A stretch of 64,000 bases of DNA from Phlebopus portentosus (GCA_037892935.1 JAYXKI010000014.1:1096001-1160000), one strand, 5' to 3'; shown: positions 1-11,721, numbered from the stretch's first letter. Translations and numbers: made by a program. Notes: generated by a model not told the origin, from the letters alone.

Positions 1-369
1 ATCATATTTGGGCATTTCGCTTGGCAAATGCTTCTGCATTAGTATTAGTAAAATGTGGTCAAGGTGCCAAGAAGTCGATGGTGAAGTTAACCAATCAGTT
101 CCCAGTATAACCCTAGAATTCACAATGATTCCTAGGCGGTGAAAGAAGCCTGAGACCTAGAATCAGAGACAAGATCGACGATAATATATTGTCTATCAGT
201 GTACTAACGTAGTTTAGATATAAGTTTTGTACATGCAATATCTAATAATCTATGACAATTTTCAGCAATAACGTCAAAGCATCTACGACCAACATACCAA
301 CAGCAGATGAATGAAAACTATTAGAAAGACATAAATAAAAAAAGCTGGAAGAATCAAATTATAACAAAT
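1..369. other. Left-edge intergenic stretch
   Basis: AT-rich DNA downstream of the minus-strand DUG2 stop codon, with no open frame of note. It presumably holds the DUG2 3' untranslated region and terminator. I see no other feature. Confidence 0.5.
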
Positions 370-3300
370 CTACGAAATAGTCTTCAAGAATCGTTCGATA
401 ACGGATTTGCCACGTCTTAAATTATCCAGAGAGATACGCTCATTGTTGAGATGAGCTCGATCCTACATTGCCAGTTAGACGTCAGAGTTCAAATCGTCAA
501 TCTTTTTTACTAAGTGCAGTTTTACCGTGCTTTGACCCAGAGGTAGATGCAAAGCCTGGCATTGAAATTCTTTCTCGAGATAAGGAACGGATGGGATAGA
601 CTGGAGTCATCGTAAGTAACCAGAGAAGACACTGTTTTCATATCTAGTTACGTACCCCTCCTTCACGGATTCGAAGAGGCGTTGTGCCCCATTCATCCTT
701 TATTGCACCTTCAAGAGCCTTGAACCAAGAGCCTTCGACATCACCCAGCCACCAGTCGGTAGCGTTATCAATATTCAACTTTGTCGAGCAACGTCAGGAT
801 TTTTCAGTTCGGGTATCACTAACACCATACCTCGATCTTGTTTGGTGACTTAAGTGCCTCGAAGGAAGTAAAAAGATACTCGCGAAGGGATTGGATGATC
901 GTGTCCAGATGCTGGTTAGGAACAATCCTCAATGAGATCTTTGCTTTGACTTTCGCAGGAATGACAGTAGGATCTTAACGTAACAGTCAGTACTTTTGAT
1001 AGAAGGCAATAGAAGGGACACCAGCCACGCACTTCCCGGACCCGACACTTCGAGACTGTGGATACTGAAGGATGGTTCCCTCCACTTCGCTGAGAAGACA
1101 GAAGCAGGCTGCCCTGTGACAGTCGAGAGTAGCTTATATAGCTCAGACTCCTTATCTGTTTTAGGTTGAACTGAGTCGTCTATCAAAAGGTCAGAATCGA
1201 CCATGAAGACAACGGAAGCGAAACGAACAAAAGCCTGGTATAAGCACGCGTTGGTCCTCGGAAAGGCTAGCCAAGAGTCTGACCATGTCGAACATCGGTT
1301 CTGATACCGCACCTCCGTCGACTCCAGAATGTAAGTCAGGGAACTCGCTTGCGACCTTTGAAAACGTCAGACTGGTGAATGATCGGAAAGTAATTTAGAC
1401 AAACCCTGATGCTACAATGAACGACACCACGCATGCCATAAGTGATGCAGGGTCGGTCCTCGCTGATCCAAGTAGAGTTGCTAACAAGAATCGCATCAAT
1501 GCGGCCTATAAGACCCTTACTACGTCGCACAGCACCATCAAATCCAACACTGCCCGCTTCTTCTTCGCCTTCGATAAGAAAAACGAAGTCACAATCAAGT
1601 GCGCGTTGTGATAATAATTCTGATGCTGCACATGCAGCAGCCAGGATTGGCCCTTTGTTATCTGTTGCACCTCGACCGTAATAATGCCCATCACGACCGC
1701 TGAGCGTGAAAGGATCAGTGTCCCAACCATCGGAAGGAGCAGACATCACATCATAGTGTCCGTAAAACAGAATGCGAGGGCGGTCTTGCCTACCGTGCGA
1801 GCCGTGAAAGGTAGCGAGGACCACTGGATTCTTCCCTTCCTCTGTCGGTATCTATAGCCATTCGCAAAAAAGCATGAGCAAAGGTCTGAATAAGTCGAAA
1901 AACCTACTCACTAGGTAGGAGTTAGCACCCAGTTGAGTCAAACATTTTCTCAACCAGATGGCCGCTTGTCGACAATCTTCCCGGTGTTTTGGCTCATTGC
2001 TGACACTTGGAATAGAGACGAACTTCGAAAGAGCGTACAGCATAGTATCTAAAATGTGAGGTCCATTTTTGAATTCGAAGAACTCGAAAATGGAAGAGCT
2101 TACCTTGCATTCCAAGTCCTTCCAGAGAAGATGACGTTTCGTTTGGCTCGCCAACAGAAGGCCGACGCTCTTTTGGTCTGTCGATGTGCCAAATCTTGGC
2201 ACAGAAGTAGGTTAGAGACGTCTCGTTGATGATAGTACGATAAGACGAACTTTTATACAGTTGTCGTTGGCACCCGTGATTAGCCTCCAAGAGCCGCTCT
2301 TGACACTCTGAGTGATAACTGACGATAATATTATCCCATCATGGGCATGCCATGAGGCGGTACAGTCAAAATTGGCGGACCACCGTTGGACCTGACCGTT
2401 TGCGGAGCAGGTGTACAGATCCGTATCTATCATCGACATAGACAGTATGTCGATACCCTAGTAGAATATAAGCAAAGAAGAATGATACTAGTAATTATGT
2501 CTCGAACCTCCTGTGCAATTATGGTTCGAACAACAGTCTTCGTGTTCAGGTCAAATACCTTCACATGACCATCCTGGCAGCCAGCGAAGACTGTTTCATG
2601 ACGGGCAACCAAAGACAAAACGGCACCGGCAGATGCTTCAAATGTATGTATTAGCTCTGGCCCATCGGGTAAGCAATGCCAAATCTAATGATGCATTGTC
2701 AACTTCACGACGTAATGGAATACAGCCTAAGAACAACCTACTTTGACAGTCTCATCACCACTTCCTGTTATCAGAAGTACTTCGTTCATATGATGATCTC
2801 TTTGCTGGACATTGCTCTCCAACGGTGATGGGATGAGCGCCATCGAATACACGTATCCATAATGGGCGGAATCGACGACATTGGACGCTCGCACCTGAAA
2901 GACGGCCTTTGGCTTTGGGACGCCTTCTTTGCAGAGAGGTGTAGGCGTCGCTTGTCCACTTGCGATGCCATCACCAAAGAACTTATTTCTTTTTGATCCC
3001 GGACGAATATCGGATTCTTGCAAAATTAATGCATCCTTTAAGGCATCTGGTCCATCAAAAGCAAGGGCAGGCCGATCGCTCAGCAGACAAACGGCTGAAG
3101 TCAAACCACTGAAGGGAAGTATTCTGACAGCCAAAGTAGACCGTCTGGAAACTTGGAGAGTAGGACACGCAGAAAATGTCTCCTGAGTCGGACTCCAAAT
3201 ATGGATTCAAAATGTATATCGGCGCTAATTTTGTCGTGCACCATACCTCCAAGACGCAGCAATGTCAGTCATTTCAATAAGTAATTCATTTTGACACGTA

Positions 3301-3778
3301 ACTTACTCTCACAGTGCTATCTCCTGAACAGGAACAAGAGCAGCATCGATCAGCTTGAAATCCTACTTAAACCGAGGAAGAACCGTAGATAATTGCGCAC
3401 CTGAAGAACTAATGAGCCATCCTCTATCTTTCGCAAGCTCCAAAGCTAGAACACTGCCAGTATGTCCACGCAACGTGGTTTTCAGACACAATGTGCGCCT
3501 GTCCCAGACCTTCTGAGTTTAATAATCCGCAATACAAGACAAATTAGCGTCAAACTCACAAATATATCATATCCTTGACTCCCGCTGAAGATATAATTAT
3601 CATCAGCTACAACACTAAGCACGGAACTGGTTTCTGTATGAAGTGTGTGCATGAGTGTGGGTATTTGTGCCTGCTGCGGCGGATCACGACTGAGAGACGC
3701 TGATTTGGAAGTCGGGGAAAAGAGGGAGGTGGTAAGAGAAGCACAAGTCAACGAGTATCCCGCCAGCACGCAAGGCAT
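370..3778 (-). CDS. DUG2: DUG2-like glutathione-degrading peptidase subunit (WD40 + M20)
   Basis: Dug2 works with the amidotransferase Dug3 in the cytosolic Dug1-independent gamma-glutamyl cleavage of glutathione. The architecture seen here is the family's: N-terminal WD40 repeats (about 3778-2200) followed by an M20 metallopeptidase domain (about 2000-370). Metal-ligand motifs are visible: FYGHYDVMSA, GRGATDNKGP and LIEGEEEAGS (1780-1530), then HSGVDGGAVSEP near 1310 and WWLGDVEGSWFKALEGA near 730. The C-terminus is spread over small exons; the last one carries AHLNNERISLDNLRRGK and ends at the stop at 370-372. The gene has many introns. The start chosen, MPCVLAGYSL at 3778, is the first Met before the WD40 region, and further upstream Mets are absent in frame. 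It is divergently transcribed from the RPAP3-like gene. Domain order, motifs and C-terminus all agree, so the assignment is firm; exact exon borders are less so. Confidence 0.92.
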
Positions 3779-4174
3779 GACTGCGTACGATTTGGAGTTG
3801 TCGGGGAAAGCTGGTCGCCCGACGGCTGCATGGCTGAAGTCTTTATACGTAAAGTCAGAGATCCCCAGTTGCCAAATCGCGAAATGAATGGAAGTAATCG
3901 AGTAGACAACAAGCGGGCTGTCCCGATGTCGATAATGCCAGCTAGCAGATGGTTGCTGTTGGTGGTTTTAGCACAAGAGGCATTACTGGCATGACTTGGT
4001 CTTCTGGATCTTGGATCACTTCGAGGACGACGTGCGCGCTCTGCTCGTGACTCGCGTGCCCAAACACAGGAATGACGAAATTGATCGACTATTGGTCATC
4101 CCCGCTACTTGCCGGGTACAAAATAATCGTATCCTCAGGTACGCATGTAACATTTGTTCAACCAACTAGATTTC
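3779..4174. promoter_or_regulatory. Divergent promoter region DUG2 / RPAP3-like
   Basis: A 396-bp gap between two divergent start codons, so both promoters must lie here or overlap. No clear TATA box was seen. Short open frames in it look incidental. Confidence 0.45.
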
Positions 4175-5596
4175 ATGTCGACCGCGGCACAGAAAGCAAA
4201 GGACAAGGTGCATGATTTGATACTTTCGACTATCCAAGCCCACATCTAACCGATACTCTGACATATAGGGCAATGCCGCCTTTAGAGCCGAAAACTATCC
4301 AGAAGCAGTCGGTCATTACACAGAAGCCATCCTAGCCAATGGCACAGACCCTACCTATCCTCTCAATCGCGCAGCGGCCTATTTAAGACTAGGCAAGTAC
4401 GTGTCAGCGATGTCGAGGTAGATATCATTGACCAAATCATTCTTGATGTAGAGCTGTTGACGCGGAACGGGACTGTTCGACAGCTTTGAGACTAAGTCCC
4501 GGTCATGTCAAAGCCTTGTATCGGCGTGCTCAGGCTCGAATAGAACTTGGAAAACTCAATGAGGCAAAGTCTGGTGCGTTCCAATCCAGGTTGGTCATCT
4601 CTCAAGAGATAGCTCAACATTGCCGTTGGATTAGATTTATCCGATGCGCTGAAAGGAGAATCTGGAAATAGTGCTGTAAAATCAGAGCTCCAGAGAGTAG
4701 AAAAGCTTCTGACAGAAGGACCAAAAACCACGCCTCCGCCCACCGTGAGCAACCCTCTGTAAGGTTACTCTCAGCTGGTTTGATCTAACAATCGTTACAA
4801 AGGACATCGGGAAGTCTGTCAAGCCAGTGCCTCCGAATCGTCGTCGTGTACCAATAGAGATAATCGAGGGGGACGTTTCGTCATCAAACGATATTGAGTC
4901 AAATGAAATGCTCATGCCTATTTCTTCCCGTTCGCTTCAACCCGACACGGAAGTCCCTTTACCGACTCCATTACCTTCACCTGACGGCGAACCCTCACAG
5001 ACGAAGCCGGTTTCTCCTGCACCACCAGAGTCGCAAGATTCAACTAAGTCAACTAAGTCTCCTCCTTCAGTGCGCGGTGGTATATTTCGACCATCGGGAC
5101 AACATACTCTGTTCCGTTCACCAGAATCATCACGGCCTGATTCTCAGCCTTCTACGATCCGATCGAATCTTCCATTCATGGAGAATGATGACACACCTCA
5201 GCCATCATCTCTCTCACTATTTGACTTTGCGCGTACCTGGGAGTTAGCATCGCTCACCGAGCGATGGGACCTCCTTTGCGTAAGCATCTACTCGATTTGT
5301 CCAATCTCACCTTTTCTTGATTGATGACTATTACCCAGAGAGTTCCTCCTCAATCTCTTCCTGCACTCTTCAAAACTTCGCTCGAGGCAACACTGCTAGC
5401 CCAGATACTTGAAGCCTGCTCTCTTGCAGTGGAGTCAACGAATGATCCTACAATAAAGGAACGCGTACATGGTTATTTGCGCTGGCTGCAGCGCGTACCG
5501 CGATTCTCAATTGTGTCACTTTTCCTGAGCAAACAAGAAAAGGAGATCGGCAGAACGCTTGGGCAGACTGTAGGGTGTAGTGAGTGGAAGCTATGA
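4175..5596 (+). CDS. RPAP3-like TPR co-chaperone
   Basis: RPAP3/Spag1-type proteins link Hsp90 to the R2TP complex, which assembles RNA polymerases, snoRNPs and PIKKs. The N-terminus has one TPR domain: a KG..AFRAENYPEAVGHYTEAI helix pair, then YPLNRAAAYLRLGK, then the third helix AERDCSTALRLSPGHVKAL and YRRAQARIELGK. The linker (about 4800-5200) is rich in Pro, Ser and Thr and probably disordered. The C-terminus carries the conserved RPAP3 C-terminal domain (FDFARTWELASLTERWDLL, then VPPQSLPALFKTSLEATLL and the closing HGYLRWLQRVPRFSIVSLFLS). Six exons can be joined in frame: introns begin at GTACGTG after the second TPR helix, GTGCGTT after EAKS, GTGAGCA after TPPPT and GTAAGC after WDLLC. 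The start MSTAAQKAKDKG immediately precedes the TPR. It is larger than yeast Tah1, which lacks the C-terminal domain. Confidence 0.88.
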
Positions 5597-6064
5597 TTGT
5601 CTGAATGTCGACTATTCTATTTTCCCATTTCTCGCCTGTCATGGGGCCCAGTGAATGGGTTGTTCTTTTTGTTTTGCAATTAAAGCATTCGGTGGAAGGT
5701 GCTTCATAGAAGTCATTTGTTCGATGCATCGATGATCACGAGAGCCAGGCAAGATGCGGGCGAAGCGTTGATTTTGCTCTGAGTCTAAGATGCAGCTAAG
5801 ACGTGCTGATGCAAATTGTGCATGGCTTCCTTGTATACAGCTCCAGTGCAAATCCCTTCGCGACTCTTGAAGGCACTTCATGTAAATTGGAATTGGACGT
5901 AAATATTACACGCAATAGACGGTTCTAATAACATCATCCTCCACGTGTTGTTCTTTTTCCAATCCCGGTACTTTTTGCTTGACCACGGACCAGTAGTAGC
6001 AAGAAGTGTACCGACCTACTGTAGGCCTAGAGCGAATTAGCTAAGGGATGACAAGCCTTGTTGT
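5597..6064. other. Intergenic region between RPAP3-like and DUF202 genes
   Basis: 468 bp between two plus-strand genes; it should hold the RPAP3-like 3' end and the DUF202 promoter. No recognisable motif or gene was seen. Confidence 0.4.
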
Positions 6065-6832
6065 ATGATGTTTCTGTTATCTCCGCATCCTCGATGTTCT
6101 GTTGAGCCCGCTCCAACACCTATGAGTCCCTCGTCAGGCTCCATTCGGTCTCGTACCAGCTCCCCAACTACCCCTCTCAACCCAACAGATGCTGTCTCGT
6201 ACGGTTCAGCTCCTGTGGATCCAATATTTGCCACCGAGAGTCTAAATCGGGAGTCTGACGAATCCCAGAATCACGAAGAGAGAAAGACGTGGCAGTCTCG
6301 AGTAGCAGCACAGTTACTGAATCACGGTTACTCGCCGTATTTGTTGCTAGAAAACTCCGGCAGCGTCGCCCGCGACCATTTGGCATCTGAACGAACATTT
6401 CTGGCCTATGTACGCACGAGCCTCGCATTGGCATCCGCAGGTGTGGGTGAGCTCTACTGTATACGTTATTTTACGAAGGAGGCGCGTCTGATTGCGACTT
6501 GTACCTGCAGCTCTTGTTCAGTTATTTTCCGTTGCTTCAAAGTCCGGCGAGAGTAACGAAAAGCTATTTCGATTCGCGCGGCCTCTGGGTGCAACTCTGG
6601 TCATTGTCGGCATTATTATTTTACTAATCGGTATGTTCCTAATACGTACTATACGTCAACGAATAGACACTCAAACATGAAGCACAAAGGTTTCTCCCGC
6701 TATTTCCGCATTCAAGCAGCACTCATTTCTGGACAGTTTCCACTTGCACGTATCTCTGTTGCCTTCGTTTCTTCAGCCATCGCTTTGCTCGTAGTCGTTG
6801 TTTTCGGGGTCCTTATACACGCTGTGCAATAA
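6065..6832 (+). CDS. DUF202 (YidH-type) small integral membrane protein
   Basis: DUF202 proteins are short membrane proteins of unclear biochemical role; the domain also occurs in fungal VTC polyphosphate-polymerase subunits. The first about 80 residues are Ser/Pro-rich and likely cytosolic. The domain signature ARDHLASERTFLAYVRTSLA follows, then a first membrane segment (ALVQLF region), a second (GATLVIVGIIILLIGMFL) and a third (SVAFVSSAIALLVVVVFGVL) just before the stop at 6830-6832. Two introns interrupt it: one splits the first membrane segment (donor near 6442, acceptor CTGCAG near 6510), the other follows the second segment. Met20 of the chosen frame (6122) is an alternative start; the N-terminus is not conserved enough to decide. 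Confidence 0.82.
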
Positions 6833-6865
6833 TCCGGATTCTGTACAAGAGAAGTTCCATTTGAA

Positions 6866-7887
6866 GTGCTCTGGGGAACAATGGTACAATTCGGAAGCCG
6901 ATGGGCAATTAGACCAGGACCCCTTTCTCTGAATCACTCCTGGAGAACGTTTGTAATTAAGTATATGGTTTGTGTTTTCCCCGCAATAGTCGGATCTCGA
7001 GAACCATCGGTCGTGAACATCCGAATTCTTGCTCTTTCCACATTGTCCAAGACGAATTGCTCGGCTACGTGCAAAGCTTGTCTCCCAACTTGGACAATGG
7101 CCAGACCGCGTGACGTGGTCTCTGGACGCCGCCTCAGGAGCTTCAGTTTAGCTAAACGCCACTTCGCTACCGACAGGATATCTTCGCATGCAGGCACGAG
7201 ACGGCACGGGATACTGGAGAATCCACATCCCGCTGGGAAAAATGGAAATCTTCACCGGCAGATTTTCTCGAACGTGCCTCGATGTCGCCATCTTTTCTGC
7301 ATCTGAAGTGACTAGCACTTGCGGAGGCTTGTCCACGTGTGCCTTCGTGTTCCGACATCGCCGCACCTGTGGGTGGGGTAGTTCGAGATCTGCACATTAC
7401 ATCCGCAAATTTAAGTTCTGGCGATCATGCTCTCGTCACGGGGCACCCTATGTGCATCTGAAAATCAGGAGACGTGGGTCTCGATCCTGTATACATCAGT
7501 ACCCTACAGATTCGAAATGTCAGTCAACCTGTCTCTTCAGATTTCATGGTTCACTACTACGCTTCCATCCGGTGCCGGGACCTTGTGCAGTCAACGGACC
7601 TCGTCCTGAATATGCTTCCATGTCGCACACATCTGATGAGTACGTATACGGTCAACGTACAATGTGCTCTGCGAGGTACGCTTTCGTCTTCGCATGGGGA
7701 TCATCATTTGCATTGTTATTGTTGCCGATTCAACAGGCTATTCGGCAACCTCTTTTCGAGCATCGTGAACTCGCGTATTCCGCTACAGGATCTGCTTGCA
7801 CTTACGCTGTCTTCCTTGTTGTTAGCATTCTTTCTCGCCGAGGAGAACGAGAATGATTTACGACCTGTCTCTTTGCTGATCCAATAA
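6866..7887 (+). CDS. Unresolved plus-strand locus, possibly interrupted gene
   Basis: Three plus-strand frames are unusually open here (222, 146 and 137 codons), while the minus strand shows only short frames. One frame reads like protein from about 7321 to 7458, stops at TGA 7459-7461, and is open again to 7884 with a hydrophobic tail (LLALTLSSLLLAFFLAE). A competing frame has a membrane-like segment (WGSSFALLLLPIQ). I could not join the pieces into one convincing protein with good splice sites and recognise no family. It could be an intron-rich gene, a decayed gene, or chance open frames. Limits given are simply those of the open frames. Confidence 0.25.
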
Positions 7888-8083
7888 GAGCTTCACATGG
7901 TCTTCGCCAACGGGTCCGACTTCTACAGTCTTCCGAATCAATTGCTAGCGGCCGATTTTACAGATGATGGCCCATACACGACTTCTGAGAGGCACTTGCT
8001 CTTCCGCTTTGGTCCTAAAGCAGGAGAAGTCAAGAGAAGGAAACGCAGCAAACAACAGCCAATACGATATTATTCATCGCAAG

Positions 8084-8092
8084 TTATAAAAG
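8084..8092 (+). promoter_or_regulatory. TATA box of the lectin gene
   Basis: TTATAAAAG lies about 95 bp before the lectin start codon at 8183, followed by a pyrimidine/CTC-rich leader. Spacing and sequence fit a strong RNA polymerase II core promoter, as is common for abundantly expressed fungal lectin genes. Confidence 0.6.
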
Positions 8093-8182
8093 CACGACAT
8101 CGTCTCAGTCAAATCCTCAGCTTCAGAGTCACCCTCGAGAGCTACCAAGAACCACTCTTGAAATCCTCACTGTCTTCACAGA

Positions 8183-8929
8183 ATGTCGCCTGCCAACCTG
8201 AACCTCACCTCTCTTGCCGCAAATGCAGTCGTCCCGATCACAGGTAGCAACTACCAAGTGGTCAACCTCGGATTCGGCCATTACCTCGACAATGCAAACG
8301 GTGGCCTTTCCGATGGAAACGCCATTCTTTCGTGGTCCCAGAATAGTCCCGAGACGTCTAACCAGATTGTACGGTCTACCTTCGTTCCGAAAAACACATA
8401 CTCATTGGTGCATTAGTGGTCGTTCCTTACCTACCCTTCGAGCGACGGCTCGACTGTATTCACACTGCAGTCTTTGTCCACGGTTCAGAGTGGCTCTGGA
8501 GCTGTGATTGATGGTCGAGGCGGCTTCGTGCGCATTGACCCTAGCGTAGGAGCTCTTTTTTTTGCCAAGCGTGTATCCTTAACCCTGCACTTTATTTATA
8601 GACGAACAGGGTCGTTCAAGGTGGTGCACCCCAGGCCTGGAAACTCATCGAAGTCGCGCCATCCGTTTACAAGTTTGTGATCTTTTCCAGATGATTGCTT
8701 GTGCAAACTCCAAACCTCTTCCTTTTAGGATGACTCCGTTCGAGAGCATTTTCTCTAACAGCGGACGGCTTGTCGCAACCGACATGAGCTCCGTAAGACC
8801 AATCCTTTACTTTCTCTTAGAAAAGGCTAAAGGTCATGGTTCATGTAGGGAATCCATGACCAGACGACGAACCAGCTCCAGATACAGCAGGACGTTACTG
8901 CTCTCCAGCAACTCTGGACCTTCAACTAA
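8183..8929 (+). CDS. Ricin-B-type (beta-trefoil) lectin
   Basis: Fungal R-type lectins are cytosolic or secreted carbohydrate-binding proteins, often linked to fruiting bodies and defence against grazers. Five exons join in frame: 8183-8368, 8417-8545, 8602-8672, 8729-8792 and 8849-8929, giving 176 residues with GT...AG at every border. The N-terminal module has YQVVNLGFGHYLD followed by NGNA-type turns. Trefoil signature Gln-x-Trp or equivalents occur at the exon 1/2 junction (NQ-I-W), in exon 3 (QAWKLIEV) and at the C-terminus (QLWTFN, then stop). No signal peptide is visible, as is usual for the family. Which lobes keep sugar-binding residues cannot be told by eye. Length is close to typical fungal members (about 145-150). 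A protease-inhibitor trefoil of the same fold is the main alternative. Confidence 0.8.
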
Positions 8930-9222
8930 GCACTTCGAGCGCTTTCGGCTCCGGTGAGCCTGAGAAGGTAGTTTCGGGGTTTTAAGGGTTTTATCATCAC
9001 ACAGCTCAGTTTATTCGTGTCTATAAACGGTGTATCTATGGGACGTTATCAGTTGTGAATGGTTTATTGGTGGTTGTTCGTGGAAGTGTGATTCATAAGT
9101 TGGCGGTCGCCTTCGCTGCTGCAAACAAACATAAATCTTCCCGTGTGAATAAGACGTCAAGATTCAGGGATTATCTAATCACACTTAGAAAATGCGGTCT
9201 GGAATCATGATCATGAAGCGTC
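8930..9222. other. Lectin 3' flank
   Basis: About 290 bp after the lectin stop, presumably 3' untranslated region and terminator. No other feature was recognised. Confidence 0.35.
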
Positions 9223-9407
9223 ATTTCAGTCTCCGATCAAAACTATCACTATGACGCGACACGTGCACGTGCTCTGTCTTCCCTTTTTGCATAGTACGTA
9301 ATCGAACAAACCTAATTTCAGTCTCCGATCAAAACTATCACTATGACGCGACACGTGCACGTGCTCTGTCTTCCCTTTTTGCATAGTACATAATCGAACA
9401 AACCTAA
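9223..9407. repeat. 92-bp tandem duplication, two copies
   Basis: Copy 1 (9223-9314) and copy 2 (9315-9406) are direct repeats with a 92-bp period, differing by one base seen (GTACGTAAT versus GTACATAAT). Each copy contains the palindromic run CACGTGCACGTG, that is two adjacent E-box cores. The near identity indicates a recent duplication. The array ends exactly at the left boundary of the inverted-repeat element. Confidence 0.9.
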
Positions 9408-10011
9408 GATACAGGAAGTATAAACTCGACTACCCGTGACGCGCGTCGCGAGACCCTGACTTACCTCATTCGGTACCACAACACAACACCTTAATTCTGC
9501 CTCTCATGTTGCACAAACATAGAATTGGACTCCACAGATATCTTCAGACTGAAATTAGCTACACATCTATGGTTTTAATTTTCGAAAATATTGGGAATTG
9601 GTTTCCCAATTATGGAAATAAAACCTTTTGTGCCAAACAACCCAGAATTTATTTTCCAGCCTTCATAACTAAATTCTCAAACCAAGATTTTTGCCGCTTC
9701 CGGCTGTTACTGGATGACTAATTTAATTCATATATAGTAACTTAAGATATTACTAAGTACAATTAAGTAAGCAATACTTCCAATGGGTCTCAAGAGTGCT
9801 TCAAACAATACAATAAGGGTGTAAACTGCATAGAGACTCTATATTCACCCTTCTAAGTGCCTCCACATGAACTACAAGTGGTTTTCAAGCATTCGGAAAA
9901 TTCAACCTCGAGATTTTTGCCGCAGGGTCCTTCCTAATTGGGTTAGTACAGGGTCCATCAGGGTCATCAGGTCACGCGTGATGGGTAGTCAAGTTTATAC
10001 TTCCTGTATCT
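9407..10011. mobile_element. Non-autonomous TIR element (MITE-like), TA target site
   Basis: The ends are inverted copies of each other: the left end begins AGATACAGGAAGTATAAACT at 9407 and the right end is its complement finishing at 10011. Imperfect similarity (GACTACCC then a GACGCG-like run) extends to about 40 bp. Both ends are flanked by TA (9405-9406 and 10012-10013), matching Tc1/mariner-type insertion. The 605-bp interior is AT-rich, contains no transposase-sized frame, and has a repeated ATTTTTGCCGC motif near 9690 and 9913. No second copy was seen in the window. Confidence 0.75.
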
Positions 10012-11721
10012 TAAGACCAGTAAGCAACAGATGTTTCCATCGAACTCTTCAAAGGAACCAAATTTCTTCATTCCTTTTCAATCTTTGATCGTCGCTCTTG
10101 TTCTAGCCCTATACGTATTTCGCCTTTATCTGTGGAAGGAGCCCCTTAAGCGTATCAGCCTAAAGGCGCGGCTCGCGCTTGCCGCGAAAAAGAGCCCCCC
10201 AAACCTTTTCTTTATCTACAATGCACGTTTGTAGGACGTCCTTCCGAGCATTTACGACTATTCCGTCCTGAAAGAGATTCTAGCTCAGAAATGGTTTTAT
10301 ACCCCAAAGTACTCAGGTAAGTTAGCCAGAGTCGCGGTTGTGAGTACAAGTGCGGCGCGAAGCTCCTTTCAGTTTCGCGCAACGTACATACTCGGAACGT
10401 ACCGTGGTCTCTCTCTATTGTGTGTATATGAATGTGTATTTTGGTCCCGAGCTATTCCATCCATGAAGATGCGCGTGTACAGTAAAATATGCTGACTTTT
10501 CCCCTAGGGGCTCGACATGGCGTTGGAATAAATACTTCTAATCTATCCAAAGATGAAGAGAGTCCGTCGATATAGCAAGTAAGTAGGGTCACATGGGGAA
10601 AGTAACCTTCTCTATTCCGTGCATGACTTCTTCAGACTTCTTCAGACTAAGAGGAGCATGCCGAAAAGCTTCCGTCAATTAAAATCGGTGCCAATCAGGC
10701 ACTCCGTTCGTCGGTGGAGCCACTTCTCCTATGTGAACTCCCAGATCCCCGTTACCAAGACAAGCTACGAGTAAGATCACACTTTGCCTTGCGAACAAGG
10801 ACTAGAATATAAGAATCACCAATTTATAAGATGTTTGGCGAAGAACAATGCGGTACATGCGCACAGGACTGAGGAAGGTAGAGTAGAACAGGTGATAACG
10901 TGTAACCGAACTGATAATGCATTTTTGCTTTGAATCTATTATACTAATTGGTATGCTTGCTGACTCGGGATGAGAGGGGATGATGATGATGACGATGATG
11001 GGATAATGCGATACGAACAAAAAACTCGGGAATGCCGATTGGATACGTACATTTTCGTGATGCCAAAATTGATTGTAAAGAAGTGAAGAAGAAAATTGCT
11101 GGGTTGTCTTTGAAAAAAATTTCATCATGAAGAGAATGACTGGAATGGGCTTGCGAATAGAGCGTAAGTCAAACTGCCGATTTCGAAACGAAGGTACAGC
11201 AGTGACCGAATCTGTTTTTAGCGGCGAAATCGGAATTCGGCGGCGTGGGTGTGCTGTCTGAGAAAACGGCAACGAGCACGCACGACTGTGGGACAGCGAT
11301 CGATCGCCGGCCGGCCTGATGGATGCGTGAACAATGTGATCCAATCGAGCGACGAAGACCTAGAAGTACGGGGTGGAGACCAGGAAAGGAATGGGAGCAG
11401 TTCTACAGAATTTTTTTGCGAGAACAGATGCAGAATATTAAACGTAATCCTTGTGTGGACGGAAGCGCTTGCGAATACGCGAAGCGATGCAGTTTTGGTA
11501 TACCAAAGACGCGATGAATTGAATGAGATGAGAACAAATCCTTTGAATGAAGAGAAGTCGGATTGAATAGAATAAAGCGTGCCGATGAGACCATATGACC
11601 CAAGAAACAGACAAGGTTGGCAGTCTGGATCGGCAAGCATACGCGTGCTGATGAGTTGCAGGACTGCCTTTTGTTACGCTACTCCACTAGGCTGGAGTCG
11701 CAGAGTGCCGACGAAGACCGT
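10012..11721. other. Intergenic region right of the TIR element
   Basis: 1.7 kb with no supportable gene. It includes a small direct repeat (ACTTCTTCAG, near 10626-10650) and, towards 11.7 kb, the likely 3' flank of the minus-strand orphan gene. Open frames up to 180 codons on the minus strand (10802-11344) are rich in Ser/Ile with no recognisable domain and are treated as chance. Confidence 0.35.

Noticed and set aside
10802..11640. Overlapping minus-strand frames of 180 and 140 codons as a gene
   Set aside because: Composition is Ser/Ile-heavy, no domain, no splice context, and frames overlap each other; likely chance.
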